NCBI RefSeq assembly: GCF_028561275.1
Contig: NZ_JAQQTF010000006.1
Location: forward strand, 553,065 to 617,064
DNA: 64,000 nucleotides
Origin: Aureisphaera galaxeae
GTDB taxonomy: Bacteria > Bacteroidota > Bacteroidia > Flavobacteriales > Flavobacteriaceae
Direction of reading: 5' to 3'
Part shown: positions 24,750 to 34,603 of the stretch, in pieces
How the letters are laid out: each line of letters starts with the position of its first letter
How positions within the stretch are numbered: position 1 is the stretch's first letter
Position numbers and translations under genes: made by a program
Notes under the pieces: generated by a model
Databases searched by the model: none
Told to the model about the DNA's origin: nothing
The model's input: only the letters and a program-made list of their open reading frames with translations

Positions 24750-27700
24750 TTATTGCTTAATAATGTGGTATGCTCCAATTTCTCCATCAGCATATACCTT
24801 CATTAGGTATGTACCTTGGTTCAGTTGAGCAACGTTTAATTGCCCTCTAGAAGCATTCACAGACTGATCGATTACTTTCTGACCCAACATGTTGAATACC
24901 TCAACGCGCTCGATGTTCTGAGCAGCTGTTAAGTTTACAACATCTACAGCTGGGTTCGGGTAGTAAGAGAATCCTGCGATTACAACGTCACTAGTTCCAA
25001 GGGTGTTATCACACTCGGTGAACTCGATGTCGGTTGCACCTCCAGTATTCACTACGAAACAGTAGTAAGCTTGTCCAGTTACAATTGGGATTCTTGCTGT
25101 AACGTTCGGGAAACATTGGTTCTCGAACCAATCTACCAATACCAACTCGTCTTCCGTAGAAGTCTCGTCTGGAGCGGTGTAGAAAGTTACAGAAGTAGCT
25201 CCAGCTGGCTGAAGAACCGTACCTCTAATGAATCCATCGGCAATTGGAGTAAAGGTATACCATACACCATTTGCACCAGAGATATCACAGTTAGTTGGGT
25301 TTCCAGCTTCTGTAGTTGCACCTGGCATTGCTACGTTCTCATCTGTCCAAGGACAGTCGAAGTCGTTTAAGTCGATTGCGTTAGCAATTGGATCGTTTGG
25401 TGGAGGTACAATAGTACAAGACATAGACAATTCGAAGTCTCCGGTTGCACCACCAAATCCGTGTACTAAGATGTAATAAGTAGTGTTACCATCACTTTGG
25501 AATTCTACCTCAGACTGGAAGTCTGTACAGTTACCAGAGTCATCGTTACCAGCTACACAAGTAAGTGGTAAAGAACCACAGTCTCCTGTGTAAACAGAAA
25601 TCTTAGTATCGTAGTTAGTGTTAGTGCTACAAGTAGACAATAGGATATCTGTTGGCAATCCACTAGTATCGTTATACACATACCATACACCAGGTGTAGT
25701 AGTAGCAGTATCACAATCAGGAGCAGCAGCCGTATCGTCTGTTGAGTTGATTGTAGTTCCCATTAAAGAGTCACCACAAACAATTGGGAAAGCACCATCA
25801 CACTGGTCGTTGTCTGGCACAGGCTCACAAGTAATAGACATTACGAATGGTCCAACATCACCAGCAGCGAATCCTTCTACAGCAATGTAGTAAGTAGTTG
25901 TACCGTCGGAGAAGAATTGAAGCTCAGACTGAAGACCACAAGAGTCATCGTTTGTAGCGATTTCAGTTCCTCCACAAGAATCATATACTGTAAGTCTTGA
26001 ATCGTATGTAGTACCAGGATCACAAAGTGATACGGTTACTATTTGAGCAGATCCAGTTCCAGTGAAAGAATACCACTCATCTTCAGAGTCGTTATTTCCA
26101 CCTTGGTCTGTATTGTCGCTAGTATCTCCAGTGATTACATCATCACAAGCTACTGGAATAGCACCAGCACACTCATCTGGAGTTGGAGCAGTAACTTCGA
26201 TGAAGCTAATGTCCATTAATAGGTCTGGACCTAATCCGCCACCTACACCACAGTTAGCGAAGGTATCCCAAGTTGTACAGGTTGCGAAACCTCCACCTGG
26301 GTTTTGCCATAGAGCCGCATCGTCGTTAGTGTCGTCGGCACTATTCCAGAACCACTGTCCGGAAACACCGAACTCCATAACTGGAACAACACTTACCCAA
26401 TATCTAACTCCTGGGTTTAATGCCGTAAGTGAAGTTGGAGTAAGAGTAAAGATACCGTCTCCATCAGGATCTACATCCGTTCCTAAGAAAGACTCAGTAA
26501 ATACTACACTTCCAGGAACACCTGCATTGTCTGTATATACAGTCAATTCTACTGTGTTTGCTGGATCCACAGGAATACCTGTACCACTACCTATGATAGC
26601 AATCTCACACATAGCAGCTGTTTGAGCTCCAGAGATAATGAAGTCATCTACAGCCTCACAATCGAAGTCTGGGAAGTCTGGGAAAATCTGAGATGGTGGT
26701 CCACCACCTGTTGCGGAAGTGTTCTCATAATCTGGAATAGTTCCTCCACAAGTGTCACCACCGCCACCGGCAGTTACTGCGAAAGAAGCCCATGGTACTT
26801 GATTACCACCTTCGAAGTCTGCAAGGTAGGTAGCCGTACCCGTGGTAATATCTACCTCTCTCCATTGTCCTGCAACTCCATTTTCGAATGCATTCATATA
26901 TAGGATGTCATCAGCGGCATTGTAGGCTAATCCTTGACCAAAGTTGGCGTCGAAACCAATAGGCCCAATTAGGGTAGCGGCTCCAGTAGCAGGATCGATA
27001 CTGTAGAAACTATCATCTACAATATCATATCCGTACATGTCACCAGAGTTGGTAATCGCGATATCGATCATACCTCCACCGGCGTTACCCATAGAACCAA
27101 CCAACGTAGCAGTTAATCCTACAAGGTCCATAGTATATAGGTTACTTGGGTTTGTAAGGTCACTACCTACACCGTAAACAGTTCCTGAAGAATCCCAAGT
27201 TAAACCTAGCCATACCTCAGCTCCGTTTACTGGGATCACACCTAATGTAGTGTAAGTACCTGTGGTAATATCTAATGAGTAAAGATCTCCATCAAGATCC
27301 ATTACATATGCAGTAGTAAGATCGTTAGGATCGATAGCTCCAACCCCTTCGAAGAAGTCAGCACCAGCATCAGGTCCAATTACGTTGAATGTACCTGGAG
27401 TAGATCTGTCGAAAGAAACAAAGTTTCCAGCACCAGAATCTCTTGCATATACTGTTTCAGGATCTCCAGATCCACCACAACTAGTACAGTCTCCATATAC
27501 TTGAATAGGAGCTCCTAATTGTGTAGCGGTTCCACCGTCATTCATTGGTCCCCATGCGCCAGTAGAACCAAGGAATTGCTGAGCGTTTCCTGTTGAAGTT
27601 TGTCCTGTAATTACTACAGGTGGTTGCCATGGTCCAGAACCTCCTGTACCAGCATAACTCCAATCTACCCAGTAGGTTCCTGCCGCCAAAGAAAGACCTG

Positions 27701-28445
27701 GAGTATCTACAGTAACTCTTTGGATAGCTCTAGCTGTGGAAGCTTGATCGTCTTCCAATACACGATAGGCATCACTCCAAATAGCACTTGTAAATACGTT
27801 GGTAACATCGTCACCCCAAATCACTGAACTTGCAGGATCGGCTGGATCACCATCCCAAATACGAACGTTGATCTCGTTAATTGAAGCAGGAGTAGTTGGC
27901 TCTCCTGTTTGGTATCCGTAAAAATCGATAGAGGTAACATCGTAATCATCTGTCAACACAATGTCCTCAGCGATTCTGTTACCATTAGCGATTTGTACAC
28001 CGAAACCGTATGTAGACATTCCTAAAGTAACGTTTTCAACGATACTTAAATGCGGTGGTCCAGCAACAGAAAAGTATGGCCCACTTTCATAAGCCAATAC
28101 TGGAGACTCGGCATTTGATGAACCTTGGTAGGAAACCCCATTGTAGGTTCCCGTAGCAACGGTAATCTGTCCAGCTGCTGGAGTAGATCCATCACTTAAT
28201 TCGGCCATTGTTGCATCTGCCACCTGATTTACCGTAGTATACACCATCTGCTGAACAGGTGCCGGGGCCTTTCCGAAAGAAACATCTGCCGTAGAACGGT
28301 TGGCATGCGTAGTTGTTAATTTCGCAACTTTCTTGGTGGCTTTCTTCACGACTGCAGTAGGGGCCGCTTTCACGGGAACTGCTGAATCTTGACTAAAACC
28401 AACCGCGCAAATTAACATCGCAATTAGTAAAGTAAATTTTTTCAT
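24750..28445 (-). CDS. large secreted T9SS cargo protein with propeller-like and PPC-like domains
   Basis: 1231-residue extracellular or cell-surface protein. The signal peptide is MKKFTLLIAMLICAVGFSQ. Mid-protein (about 340-560) has repeated blade-like units (YSLDITTGTYTTLG, YTMDLVGLTATLVG, YSIDPATGAATLIG), suggesting a beta-propeller of the DUF4394/TIGR03803 sort. About 755-1090 are three Cys-containing beta domains resembling bacterial pre-peptidase C-terminal domains (EWYSFTGTG, TTYYIAVEGF, TTYYILVHGF). The last 80 residues are a type A T9SS sorting domain (SYYPNPAVDVVNL, VEVFNMLGQKV, LNQGTYLMKVY). Codon use is very uniform, suggesting strong expression. Adhesin or matrix function is inference. 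Confidence 0.88.
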   Translation of the reverse strand: MKKFTLLIAMLICAVGFSQDSAVPVKAAPTAVVKKATKKVAKLTTTHANRSTADVSFGKAPAPVQQMVYTTVNQVADATMAELSDGSTPAAGQITVATGTYNGVSYQGSSNAESPVLAYESGPYFSVAGPPHLSIVENVTLGMSTYGFGVQIANGNRIAEDIVLTDDYDVTSIDFYGYQTGEPTTPASINEINVRIWDGDPADPASSVIWGDDVTNVFTSAIWSDAYRVLEDDQASTARAIQRVTVDTPGLSLAAGTYWVDWSYAGTGGSGPWQPPVVITGQTSTGNAQQFLGSTGAWGPMNDGGTATQLGAPIQVYGDCTSCGGSGDPETVYARDSGAGNFVSFDRSTPGTFNVIGPDAGADFFEGVGAIDPNDLTTAYVMDLDGDLYSLDITTGTYTTLGVIPVNGAEVWLGLTWDSSGTVYGVGSDLTNPSNLYTMDLVGLTATLVGSMGNAGGGMIDIAITNSGDMYGYDIVDDSFYSIDPATGAATLIGPIGFDANFGQGLAYNAADDILYMNAFENGVAGQWREVDITTGTATYLADFEGGNQVPWASFAVTAGGGGDTCGGTIPDYENTSATGGGPPSQIFPDFPDFDCEAVDDFIISGAQTAAMCEIAIIGSGTGIPVDPANTVELTVYTDNAGVPGSVVFTESFLGTDVDPDGDGIFTLTPTSLTALNPGVRYWVSVVPVMEFGVSGQWFWNSADDTNDDAALWQNPGGGFATCTTWDTFANCGVGGGLGPDLLMDISFIEVTAPTPDECAGAIPVACDDVITGDTSDNTDQGGNNDSEDEWYSFTGTGSAQIVTVSLCDPGTTYDSRLTVYDSCGGTEIATNDDSCGLQSELQFFSDGTTTYYIAVEGFAAGDVGPFVMSITCEPVPDNDQCDGAFPIVCGDSLMGTTINSTDDTAAAPDCDTATTTPGVWYVYNDTSGLPTDILLSTCSTNTNYDTKISVYTGDCGSLPLTCVAGNDDSGNCTDFQSEVEFQSDGNTTYYILVHGFGGATGDFELSMSCTIVPPPNDPIANAIDLNDFDCPWTDENVAMPGATTEAGNPTNCDISGANGVWYTFTPIADGFIRGTVLQPAGATSVTFYTAPDETSTEDELVLVDWFENQCFPNVTARIPIVTGQAYYCFVVNTGGATDIEFTECDNTLGTSDVVIAGFSYYPNPAVDVVNLTAAQNIERVEVFNMLGQKVIDQSVNASRGQLNVAQLNQGTYLMKVYADGEIGAYHIIKQ

Positions 28446-28570
28446 AATTTGATATTAAATTAATAGATTAGTTAATAACGTTAAAAATATCCAAAAAAAA
28501 GGGAACTACAAAAGAAAAAATGAACTTAACCCACATCACCGACAAAAGTCCGTTTTTGCCGACTAAAAAC

Positions 28571-28595
28571 AAAAAAAGCCCGCCGAACGGCGAGC
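28571..28595 (-). terminator. terminator of fabI
   Basis: CGCC/GGCG stem (28581-28584, 28589-28592) with extra outer pairs. A seven-base A-run on its left reads as T7 on the minus strand. Confidence 0.6.
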
Positions 28596-28619
28596 TCATT
28601 TCTTAAAATCGTAGTTTGT

Positions 28620-29435
28620 CTATTCTTTTAAAAACGCTTCCATCACTTCGTTGCTCACTCCAACATTCGAGAAGCCTCCATCATTGTAAAGATTTTGTAA
28701 AGTTACCCTTTTGGTAAGATCACTAAACAGGGAAACCGTGTAGTTTGCGCAATCCATTGCCGTAGCATTTCCAAGAGGCGACATCTTATCTGCATAAGCG
28801 ATAAACCCATCGAATCCCTTAACTCCCTGACCTGCAGTGGTTGGCGTAGGTGATTGTGAAATTGTGTTTACCCGTACCTTCTTATCCTTACCAAAGAAGT
28901 ATCCAAAACTTCTTGCGATAGATTCCAAATAGGCTTTGTTATCCGCCATATCATTATAATCTGGGAATACACGTTGTGCTGCCATATAGGTTAATGCAAC
29001 GATACTTCCCCACTCACTCATTGCATCCTTCTTATATAATACCTGCATTGTTTTGTGGAAAGAAAGCGCAGATACATCCCATCCCTTTTGAGTCCAATCG
29101 TATTTCTGATCCGTGTAGTGCTTTCCTTTACGCACATTTACAGACATCCCGATGGAGTGAAGCACAAAATCCAACTTGCCTCCCAAAATTTCCATTGCCT
29201 TCTCAACAAGGTTTTCCAGGTCCTCCAAATTGGTGGCATCCGCAGGAATTATCTCAGAATTGGTTTTTTCCGCCAATTGATTGATCTGCCCCATACGCAT
29301 AGCGATCGGTGCATTGGTAAGTACTATAGCGCCCCCTTCTTCGTGAACGCGCTCTGCCGTTTTCCAAGCAATAGAGTTTTCATCCAATGCTCCAAAAATA
29401 ATTCCTCGTTTTCCTTTTAGTAAGTTGTATGACAT
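28620..29435 (-). CDS. fabI: enoyl-[acyl-carrier-protein] reductase (NADH)
   Basis: 271-residue short-chain-dehydrogenase-type enzyme that reduces trans-2-enoyl-ACP in the last step of each fatty-acid elongation cycle. The N-terminal cofactor region is GKRGIIFGALDENSIAWKTA. HSIGMSVNVRKG corresponds to the conserved S-I-G segment near residue 92. The catalytic Tyr and Lys are in YNDMADNKAYLES (Y-x6-K), and the SQSPTPTTAGQGVKGFD loop is near 195. It has its own TAnnTTTG promoter, separated from recN. FabI is the target of triclosan-type inhibitors; sensitivity is not predictable here. Confidence 0.95.
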   Translation of the reverse strand: MSYNLLKGKRGIIFGALDENSIAWKTAERVHEEGGAIVLTNAPIAMRMGQINQLAEKTNSEIIPADATNLEDLENLVEKAMEILGGKLDFVLHSIGMSVNVRKGKHYTDQKYDWTQKGWDVSALSFHKTMQVLYKKDAMSEWGSIVALTYMAAQRVFPDYNDMADNKAYLESIARSFGYFFGKDKKVRVNTISQSPTPTTAGQGVKGFDGFIAYADKMSPLGNATAMDCANYTVSLFSDLTKRVTLQNLYNDGGFSNVGVSNEVMEAFLKE

Positions 29436-29485
29436 AATTCCTTAATGGTTAATTTTCTTGTAACTAAGATAATTTGGTCGAAGTG

Positions 29486-29493
29486 CAAAGATA
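29486..29493 (-). promoter_or_regulatory. promoter of fabI
   Basis: Minus strand TATCTTTG (TAnnTTTG), about 50 bases upstream of the fabI start and immediately past the recN stop codon. Confidence 0.6.
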
Positions 29494-29495
29494 CA

Positions 29496-31148
29496 CTAAT
29501 TCAACAATTGCTTGGCGTGTGCAATGGCCGAATCGCTTAGTGTGCTACCCCCTATCATTTGGGCGATTTCAATAATTCGGTCTTCTTGGGTAAGTTCCTT
29601 AATATGGGTAGTAGTGACATTGTTTTCATCTCTTTTGAATACCCTTTTGTGGTAGTCGCCTTTGGCAGCGATTTGCGGCAGGTGCGTAATGCTTAACACT
29701 TGCATCTTTTTACTCATGGACGCCATAATTTCTGCCATCTTATGTGCAATCTCCCCAGAAACCCCAGTGTCGATCTCGTCGAAAATAAGGGTGGGTAGGT
29801 CCTTGTATTCTGTCAAAACAGCTTTAATGGCCAACATGATCCTGCTCATTTCTCCTCCCGAAGCTACTTTCTGAAGCAAGCCGAACGCACCTCCTTTATT
29901 AGCAGTAAACAGCAATTCCAATTGAGCGTTTCCGTCAGTTCTAAATGCCTCTTGTTCCTGCAATTGAAATTGAAATTGCGCATTAGGAAGGCCCAACCCT
30001 AGCAAAAATGCTTCTAGTTTCTCCTTTAATATAGGTATTGCAGCTTCCCGCTTGTTATTTATTTGCTGTGCAATTTCCAATGTCTTCTTCCTAGCCGTTT
30101 CTACCTTGGTCTCCAAAGTTTCTATGGTTTCATCGATCTGGGAAGAAGCTACCACCTTCTCCTCCAATTCCTCCTGAATTTTCAGCAACTCACTTACTTC
30201 CGAAACCCCATGCTTTTGCTGCAATCGAAAGAGCGTTTGCATCTTTTCCTGCACCTCCATAAGCAGTTGCGGATTTACCTCCAAAACATCTGCCGATTTC
30301 AACACTTCACTCTCTACATCTTCCAATTCGATAATAGTACTATTCACACGATTCCAAAGAGATTCGTAGTCCGTTGAGAAATTTCTGATTCTATTCAGTT
30401 CCTGAAGGGCTTCCCTCAAGGAAGTTATACTTCCCGACATCTCATTGGAAAGGGATTGGGAAACCTTTGCCAACACTTCCTGAATCTCTTCCGCGTTGTT
30501 CAATTTCTCGTAAGTTTCTTCCAACTCTTCTTGCTGAATGGAAGCAAGATTGGCTTCTACCAATTCATTGTATAAAAAACTATGGTAGTCTAAATCCTTA
30601 AGTGCCTGATCCCGTTCAGAAATCAATTGGGATAATTGCTGTTTATGCTCCTTAAACAACCGAAGATTACTTCTATAGACATCCAACAAATCCCGATTTC
30701 CAGCCAGGGCATCCACTACTTCCATCTGGTAGCCTTCTGTGGCCAACGTACGGGTTTCGTGCTGACTGTGAATATCGATCAACTCTTCGCCCAATACCTG
30801 CATTTGCTGAAGGGTCACAGGCGTGTCATTCACAAAGGCTCGGGACTTTCCACTAGGTAGAATTTCCCTTCGCACAATGGTCTCCTCTTCATAGTCCAGA
30901 TCGTTTTCAGCAAATAAGTCCTGCAAGGCGTAGTTTCCAATAGAAAATTGGGCTTCGATAATGCACTTACTCGCCATATCCCGCATCACTTTTAAATCGG
31001 CACGGTTCCCTAAAACCAAGCCCAAGGCTCCCAACAAAATGGATTTACCTGCACCGGTTTCACCAGTAATGATAGTAAGTCCTCTATTGAAGTCTACCTT
31101 AATATCTTCAATAAGTGCATAATTTTTTATAGAAAGTGATGTGATCAA
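29496..31148 (-). CDS. recN: DNA repair protein RecN
   Basis: 550-residue SMC-like ATPase acting early in double-strand-break repair. The N-terminal Walker A is TGETGAGKSIL (about residues 29-39). Two long coiled-coil segments (about 150-220 and 265-370) flank a hinge. The C-terminal half has the ABC signature LQKVASGGEMSRIMLA and Walker B PTLIFDEIDTGVSG, then ITHLPQIAAKGD. Length is typical. It is at the end of the bamD-rpoZ-coaBC-porD series, but a bidirectional hairpin separates it from porD, so it may have its own promoter. Confidence 0.96.
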   Translation of the reverse strand: MITSLSIKNYALIEDIKVDFNRGLTIITGETGAGKSILLGALGLVLGNRADLKVMRDMASKCIIEAQFSIGNYALQDLFAENDLDYEEETIVRREILPSGKSRAFVNDTPVTLQQMQVLGEELIDIHSQHETRTLATEGYQMEVVDALAGNRDLLDVYRSNLRLFKEHKQQLSQLISERDQALKDLDYHSFLYNELVEANLASIQQEELEETYEKLNNAEEIQEVLAKVSQSLSNEMSGSITSLREALQELNRIRNFSTDYESLWNRVNSTIIELEDVESEVLKSADVLEVNPQLLMEVQEKMQTLFRLQQKHGVSEVSELLKIQEELEEKVVASSQIDETIETLETKVETARKKTLEIAQQINNKREAAIPILKEKLEAFLLGLGLPNAQFQFQLQEQEAFRTDGNAQLELLFTANKGGAFGLLQKVASGGEMSRIMLAIKAVLTEYKDLPTLIFDEIDTGVSGEIAHKMAEIMASMSKKMQVLSITHLPQIAAKGDYHKRVFKRDENNVTTTHIKELTQEDRIIEIAQMIGGSTLSDSAIAHAKQLLN

Positions 31149-31166
31149 AGGCGTGTTATAGATGAT

Positions 31167-31197
31167 AAAAAAACTCCCTCTAAAGTAAGGGAGTTTT
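31167..31197. terminator. bidirectional terminator between porD and recN
   Basis: AAAACTCCCT / AGGGAGTTTT stem with an 8-nt loop, A-rich on the left and T-rich on the right. It should end the leftward porD transcript before recN. Confidence 0.7.
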
Positions 31198-31220
31198 GGG
31201 ATTCCTGCAAGATCAGAAAT

Positions 31221-32111
31221 TTATATTCTTATTTTGCTCCAGTTCGCCCTACGGGTAGGAGCAATTCTGTTTAAATGTTCCATTAAGGTATTGATGTCTA
31301 CGCTGGGACCTCCACTAAAAACAGCTTCAATCTCGTCGCTTTTTGCATCAAAAAACGTACGCAACAGAAAGGAATTCGGTCTGCGATCGTTTACGTTCTT
31401 CAGATTGGAAATGGATTCGATGATCTTCAGCTTGGCGTCTCTTGCATTGGACTCCATAACGTCCATCCCCAAACGATGATAATTGTACATGGCATCATGA
31501 AACTCCTGATACACATTCGAAATTATAGCATCGTTGTAACGGAATCTCGATTGGGTTCCGTCAGTTGCTTTCCATCCCGCAAAGTTACTAGAAGCAGCGG
31601 TGTTCACAATTTGCTTGGCGATATCAAAATACTCCCTTCCTCCATTCAATTCGAAAGTATCGGCATCCAATCCTAGCACGGTATATACATGGTAGGCCAA
31701 TACGGAAACCAAATTGGAATCGAAGGTATTAATATTGAATACCAAAGGTTGGAATTCGTTGTAATCGAAACTGAATTGACGATCGTTATAATTATATATA
31801 GGTGTATCGTAAATAGATCCATACACGGGTCTCGACGCCTGTACCTGTAATTGCCCTTCGAATGCGGTCGATTCGAAAGCGGTAATAATTAAGGTGAAAT
31901 TACAATCGATACGTTCCTGATTCTTAAACTCCCTTTGGGTCCAACTGGTGTTGTTAAGAAACTCGGTCAATTGTTGCTCTAAGGTTCGAAACACCTGAAA
32001 ATTGGGTTGTCCCGTCTGTTGTGCATCTATGGTAACGGTGGCATTCAATTCCTGGGCATTCATGGTTCCAAAGCCCATCAACACGGCCACTAAAAATAAA
32101 ACTCTACGCAT
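31221..32111 (-). CDS. porD: DUF4835 family protein (PorD-like, T9SS-associated)
   Basis: 296-residue exported protein with signal peptide MRRVLFLVAVLMGFGTMNAQ. The family begins with ELNATVTIDAQQ and contains the conserved YNDRQFSFDYNEFQPLVF and SLVSVLAYHVYTVLGLDADTFEL regions. DUF4835 proteins are labelled PorD in some annotations and linked to type IX secretion; I rely on that memory for the symbol. The window contains four T9SS cargo proteins, which fits. Its start overlaps coaBC by 8 bases, so they are cotranscribed. The exact function in the periplasm or outer membrane is not established. Confidence 0.82.
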   Translation of the reverse strand: MRRVLFLVAVLMGFGTMNAQELNATVTIDAQQTGQPNFQVFRTLEQQLTEFLNNTSWTQREFKNQERIDCNFTLIITAFESTAFEGQLQVQASRPVYGSIYDTPIYNYNDRQFSFDYNEFQPLVFNINTFDSNLVSVLAYHVYTVLGLDADTFELNGGREYFDIAKQIVNTAASSNFAGWKATDGTQSRFRYNDAIISNVYQEFHDAMYNYHRLGMDVMESNARDAKLKIIESISNLKNVNDRRPNSFLLRTFFDAKSDEIEAVFSGGPSVDINTLMEHLNRIAPTRRANWSKIRI

Positions 32112-33315
32112 CTATATGATCTATAATGTGTTGTAAAATATCGTATGCTACTTCTTTCTTACTCTTAACTTCAAAAGGGATTACTTTATTGTTACGGGTA
32201 ATAAAAGTAACTTTATTGGTATCGGTTCCAAAACCGGCACCTTTGTCTTTGAGCGAATTTAATACAATTAAGTCTAAATTCTTTTTTTCCAGTTTTGTTT
32301 TTGCATTATCCAATTCGTTTTGGGTCTCTAATGCAAATCCTACCAGAAATTGTTTGTCCTTTATTTTTCCCAAGGAAGCCAGAATATCCTGTGTTTTTTC
32401 CAACTCTATCGTCATCTCCCCTTCCTTTTTCTTTATTTTTTCGGAAGCTACATTTTTCGGTCGGTAATCGGCCACTGCAGCACTCAATATGGCCGTATGG
32501 CAATGTGGATAATACAGATGTACCGCATCGTACATTTCCTGAGCAGAGGTTACCCGAACTATTGATACATTGGGAGCTTGGAGTTGTAGGCTTGTTGGCC
32601 CTGAAACCAACACAACCTCAGCGCCTAATTCGGAAGCTTTCTCTGCGATGGCGTAGCCCATTTTGCCACTGGAGTGATTTCCTATGAATCGAACAGGGTC
32701 TATAGCTTCATAGGTGGGGCCTGCCGTAATTACGATTTTCTTGCCCTTTAACGGAAGCTGGTCGGCAATGTCTTTTTCTAAAAACGCTACTATGTTTTCG
32801 GGTTCCGCCATGCGTCCTTTGCCTACCAAACCACTGGCCAATTCGCCATGCTCGGCTGGGACGATCGCATTTCCGAAGGACTCCAATTTCGAAAGGGTTT
32901 CCAGCGTACTGGGGTGTTTGTACATATCCAAATCCATCGCTGGAGCAATATACACCGGGCATTTTGCAGACAGATAAGTAGCCACCAAAAGGTTGTCACT
33001 CTGTCCCTGCGCCATTTTGGAAAGTGTATTGGCAGTAGCGGGAGCTATGATAAAAAAATCTGCCCAAAGGCCTAACTCGACATGGTTATTCCATTGGGCA
33101 TTATCATCGTCTTCGTTCGTGAACGAAGAAAAAACTTCGTTTTTGGAAAGTGTGGAAAGGGTTAACGGAGTAACGAACTCCTTAGCCGAGGGGGTCATGA
33201 CCACTTTTACTTCGGCACCCTTCTTAATTAACAATCGAACCAGATAGGTACTCTTATAAGCGGCAATACCGGCAGTAACGCCCAGTAATACTTTTTTTCC
33301 GCTTAAAACAGACAT
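32104..33315 (-). CDS. coaBC: phosphopantothenoylcysteine decarboxylase / phosphopantothenate-cysteine ligase
   Basis: 403-residue bifunctional coenzyme A biosynthesis enzyme. The N-terminal flavin-dependent CoaC domain (about 1-180) has GVTAGIAAYKS, the NNHVELGLWAD catalytic-His segment, PATANTLSKMAQGQSDNLL and the PAMDLDMY substrate-clamp motif. The C-terminal CoaB domain (about 190-400) has ITAGPTYEAIDPVRFIGNHS and an AAVADYRPK motif. Domain order and length are standard. It sits between rpoZ and porD in the leftward operon. Confidence 0.96.
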   Translation of the reverse strand: MSVLSGKKVLLGVTAGIAAYKSTYLVRLLIKKGAEVKVVMTPSAKEFVTPLTLSTLSKNEVFSSFTNEDDDNAQWNNHVELGLWADFFIIAPATANTLSKMAQGQSDNLLVATYLSAKCPVYIAPAMDLDMYKHPSTLETLSKLESFGNAIVPAEHGELASGLVGKGRMAEPENIVAFLEKDIADQLPLKGKKIVITAGPTYEAIDPVRFIGNHSSGKMGYAIAEKASELGAEVVLVSGPTSLQLQAPNVSIVRVTSAQEMYDAVHLYYPHCHTAILSAAVADYRPKNVASEKIKKKEGEMTIELEKTQDILASLGKIKDKQFLVGFALETQNELDNAKTKLEKKNLDLIVLNSLKDKGAGFGTDTNKVTFITRNNKVIPFEVKSKKEVAYDILQHIIDHIDA

Positions 33316-33324
33316 ACCCTAAAC

Positions 33325-33654
33325 TTATAGTTCTTCGTCCTGGGTGTTACGATAGTAAATTTTGTTCTCTAACCACTCTTGTACCGCAAGTGCGTGTGGT
33401 TTTGGAAGCTTTTCGTAAAACTTGGAAACTTCGATCTGCTCCTTGTTCTCAAAAATCTCTTCTAGACTATCATTGTAGGTAGCAAACTCGTCCAACTTCT
33501 CCAATAGCTCTTTCTTAATGTCGCTATTGATTTGGGTCGCTCTTTTAGAAATGATAGAGATGGCCTCATAAATATTGCTGGTAGGGGCATCTACCAAGTT
33601 CTTATCAATCGTCGTAGTATTGATAGGGGCATCGCTGTTTTTAATATCGCTCAT
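33325..33654 (-). CDS. rpoZ: RNA polymerase omega subunit (RpoZ/Rpb6 family)
   Basis: 109-residue small subunit that helps fold and hold the beta' subunit of RNA polymerase. The key features are the NIYEAISIISKRATQINSDIKKELLEKL helix region, corresponding to the conserved R-A-x-Q-I of omega, and an acidic C-terminus. Divergent from E. coli RpoZ, as in all Bacteroidota. Its position between bamD (5 bases upstream) and coaBC (9 bases downstream) matches the rpoZ place in this phylum. Confidence 0.88.
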   Translation of the reverse strand: MSDIKNSDAPINTTTIDKNLVDAPTSNIYEAISIISKRATQINSDIKKELLEKLDEFATYNDSLEEIFENKEQIEVSKFYEKLPKPHALAVQEWLENKIYYRNTQDEEL

Positions 33655-33659
33655 AATCC

Positions 33660-34469
33660 TTAATTAATTGCTGTTTCAGTTTCCGATTCCGATAATCGCT
33701 TGTCTATGTCCTCTAGCATTTCATCTGCTTTGGAACGGAAATCGGATTCTCCGTAATATTTTTTAAAGCTGTCGTAATGTTTTTTGGCAGCTCTCAATCG
33801 CTCATCAACTTTAGAAGGCACACTGTTAATTGCCAACTGATACGCTGCTTCGATCCGCTCGTAAAAAGCGTTGGGTCTATACTTGGACCCCGGATGATCA
33901 CTAATGAAGTTACTGTAGGCCTCAATAGAAGCTTTATAATCTGAAATACGCAAGTATTGCTTGGCTACTTCGTAATCCTTCTTTTCCAGTTTTCTTCTCA
34001 ATTCAAAAACCAATTGGTTGGCTTCCTCTTTGTAATCGGAAGTCGGAAATTCATCAATGAATGCCTGCAATTTCTCCATCGCCTTTTGCGTATCGGTCTG
34101 ATCCAAGGAATACCTTGGAGACAGCTCGTAGTAACTTTTGGCCGAACGGTAGGCCGCCAATTCCAAACTATCACTTTTGGGATAGGAACTCGCAAAACGC
34201 TCAAACTGATACCCCGCCAAATAATAATCTTCTAACTGATAAAAGGTATTGGCGTAGCGGAACATTAATGGCTCTGCCTGCGGCTTCCCTCGATACACAG
34301 GAACAATCTGCTCCATTAATCGAAGGGATTTCTTGAACTTCTTTTGTTTGTATAATGAATCTGCCATCGAATACTTTTTCGCAGCATCATCCGACTTCAA
34401 AAGCTTCTGGTAGTCGCTACAAGAACTAAATACCAAAGCGATCATAAGTAATAACAGACTCGATTTCAT
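33660..34469 (-). CDS. bamD: outer membrane assembly lipoprotein BamD
   Basis: 269-residue lipoprotein of the BAM complex, which inserts beta-barrels into the outer membrane. The lipobox is VFSSC (Cys about residue 17). The rest is TPR-like helical repeats: YRGKPQAEPLMFRYANTFY, YLAGYQFERFASSYPKS, and YKASIEAYSNFISDHPGSKY are typical BamD/YfiO repeats. ATG at 34469 (MKSSLLLLM) is chosen over 34484, as it gives a clean signal. It is first gene of the bamD-rpoZ-coaBC-porD operon, with a near-ideal promoter. Confidence 0.93.
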   Translation of the reverse strand: MKSSLLLLMIALVFSSCSDYQKLLKSDDAAKKYSMADSLYKQKKFKKSLRLMEQIVPVYRGKPQAEPLMFRYANTFYQLEDYYLAGYQFERFASSYPKSDSLELAAYRSAKSYYELSPRYSLDQTDTQKAMEKLQAFIDEFPTSDYKEEANQLVFELRRKLEKKDYEVAKQYLRISDYKASIEAYSNFISDHPGSKYRPNAFYERIEAAYQLAINSVPSKVDERLRAAKKHYDSFKKYYGESDFRSKADEMLEDIDKRLSESETETAIN

Positions 34470-34488
34470 GGTTTTAAAAAACATCGTG

Positions 34489-34518
34489 CAAAAGTAGTGA
34501 ATTATAAGGGATTACAAA
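34489..34518 (-). promoter_or_regulatory. promoter of bamD-rpoZ-coaBC-porD
   Basis: Minus strand TTTG (34518-34515), 18-bp spacer, TACTTTTG (34496-34489). Both parts of the Bacteroidota consensus TTTG-N~19-TAnnTTTG are matched, about 20 bases before the bamD ATG. Confidence 0.75.
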
Positions 34519-34603
34519 AACTTATTTAAGCTACTAAAATAGTGGAACCCGTAAGGAATCCATGGCCCTATTTCCAAATTTAACGAAGAATTAGGGTTTC
34601 AAA

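Noticed and set aside
26062-26625. 187-codon plus-strand ORF inside the large T9SS gene
   Set aside because: Low-complexity Ser/Pro-rich product mirroring the strongly biased codons of the opposite-strand gene.
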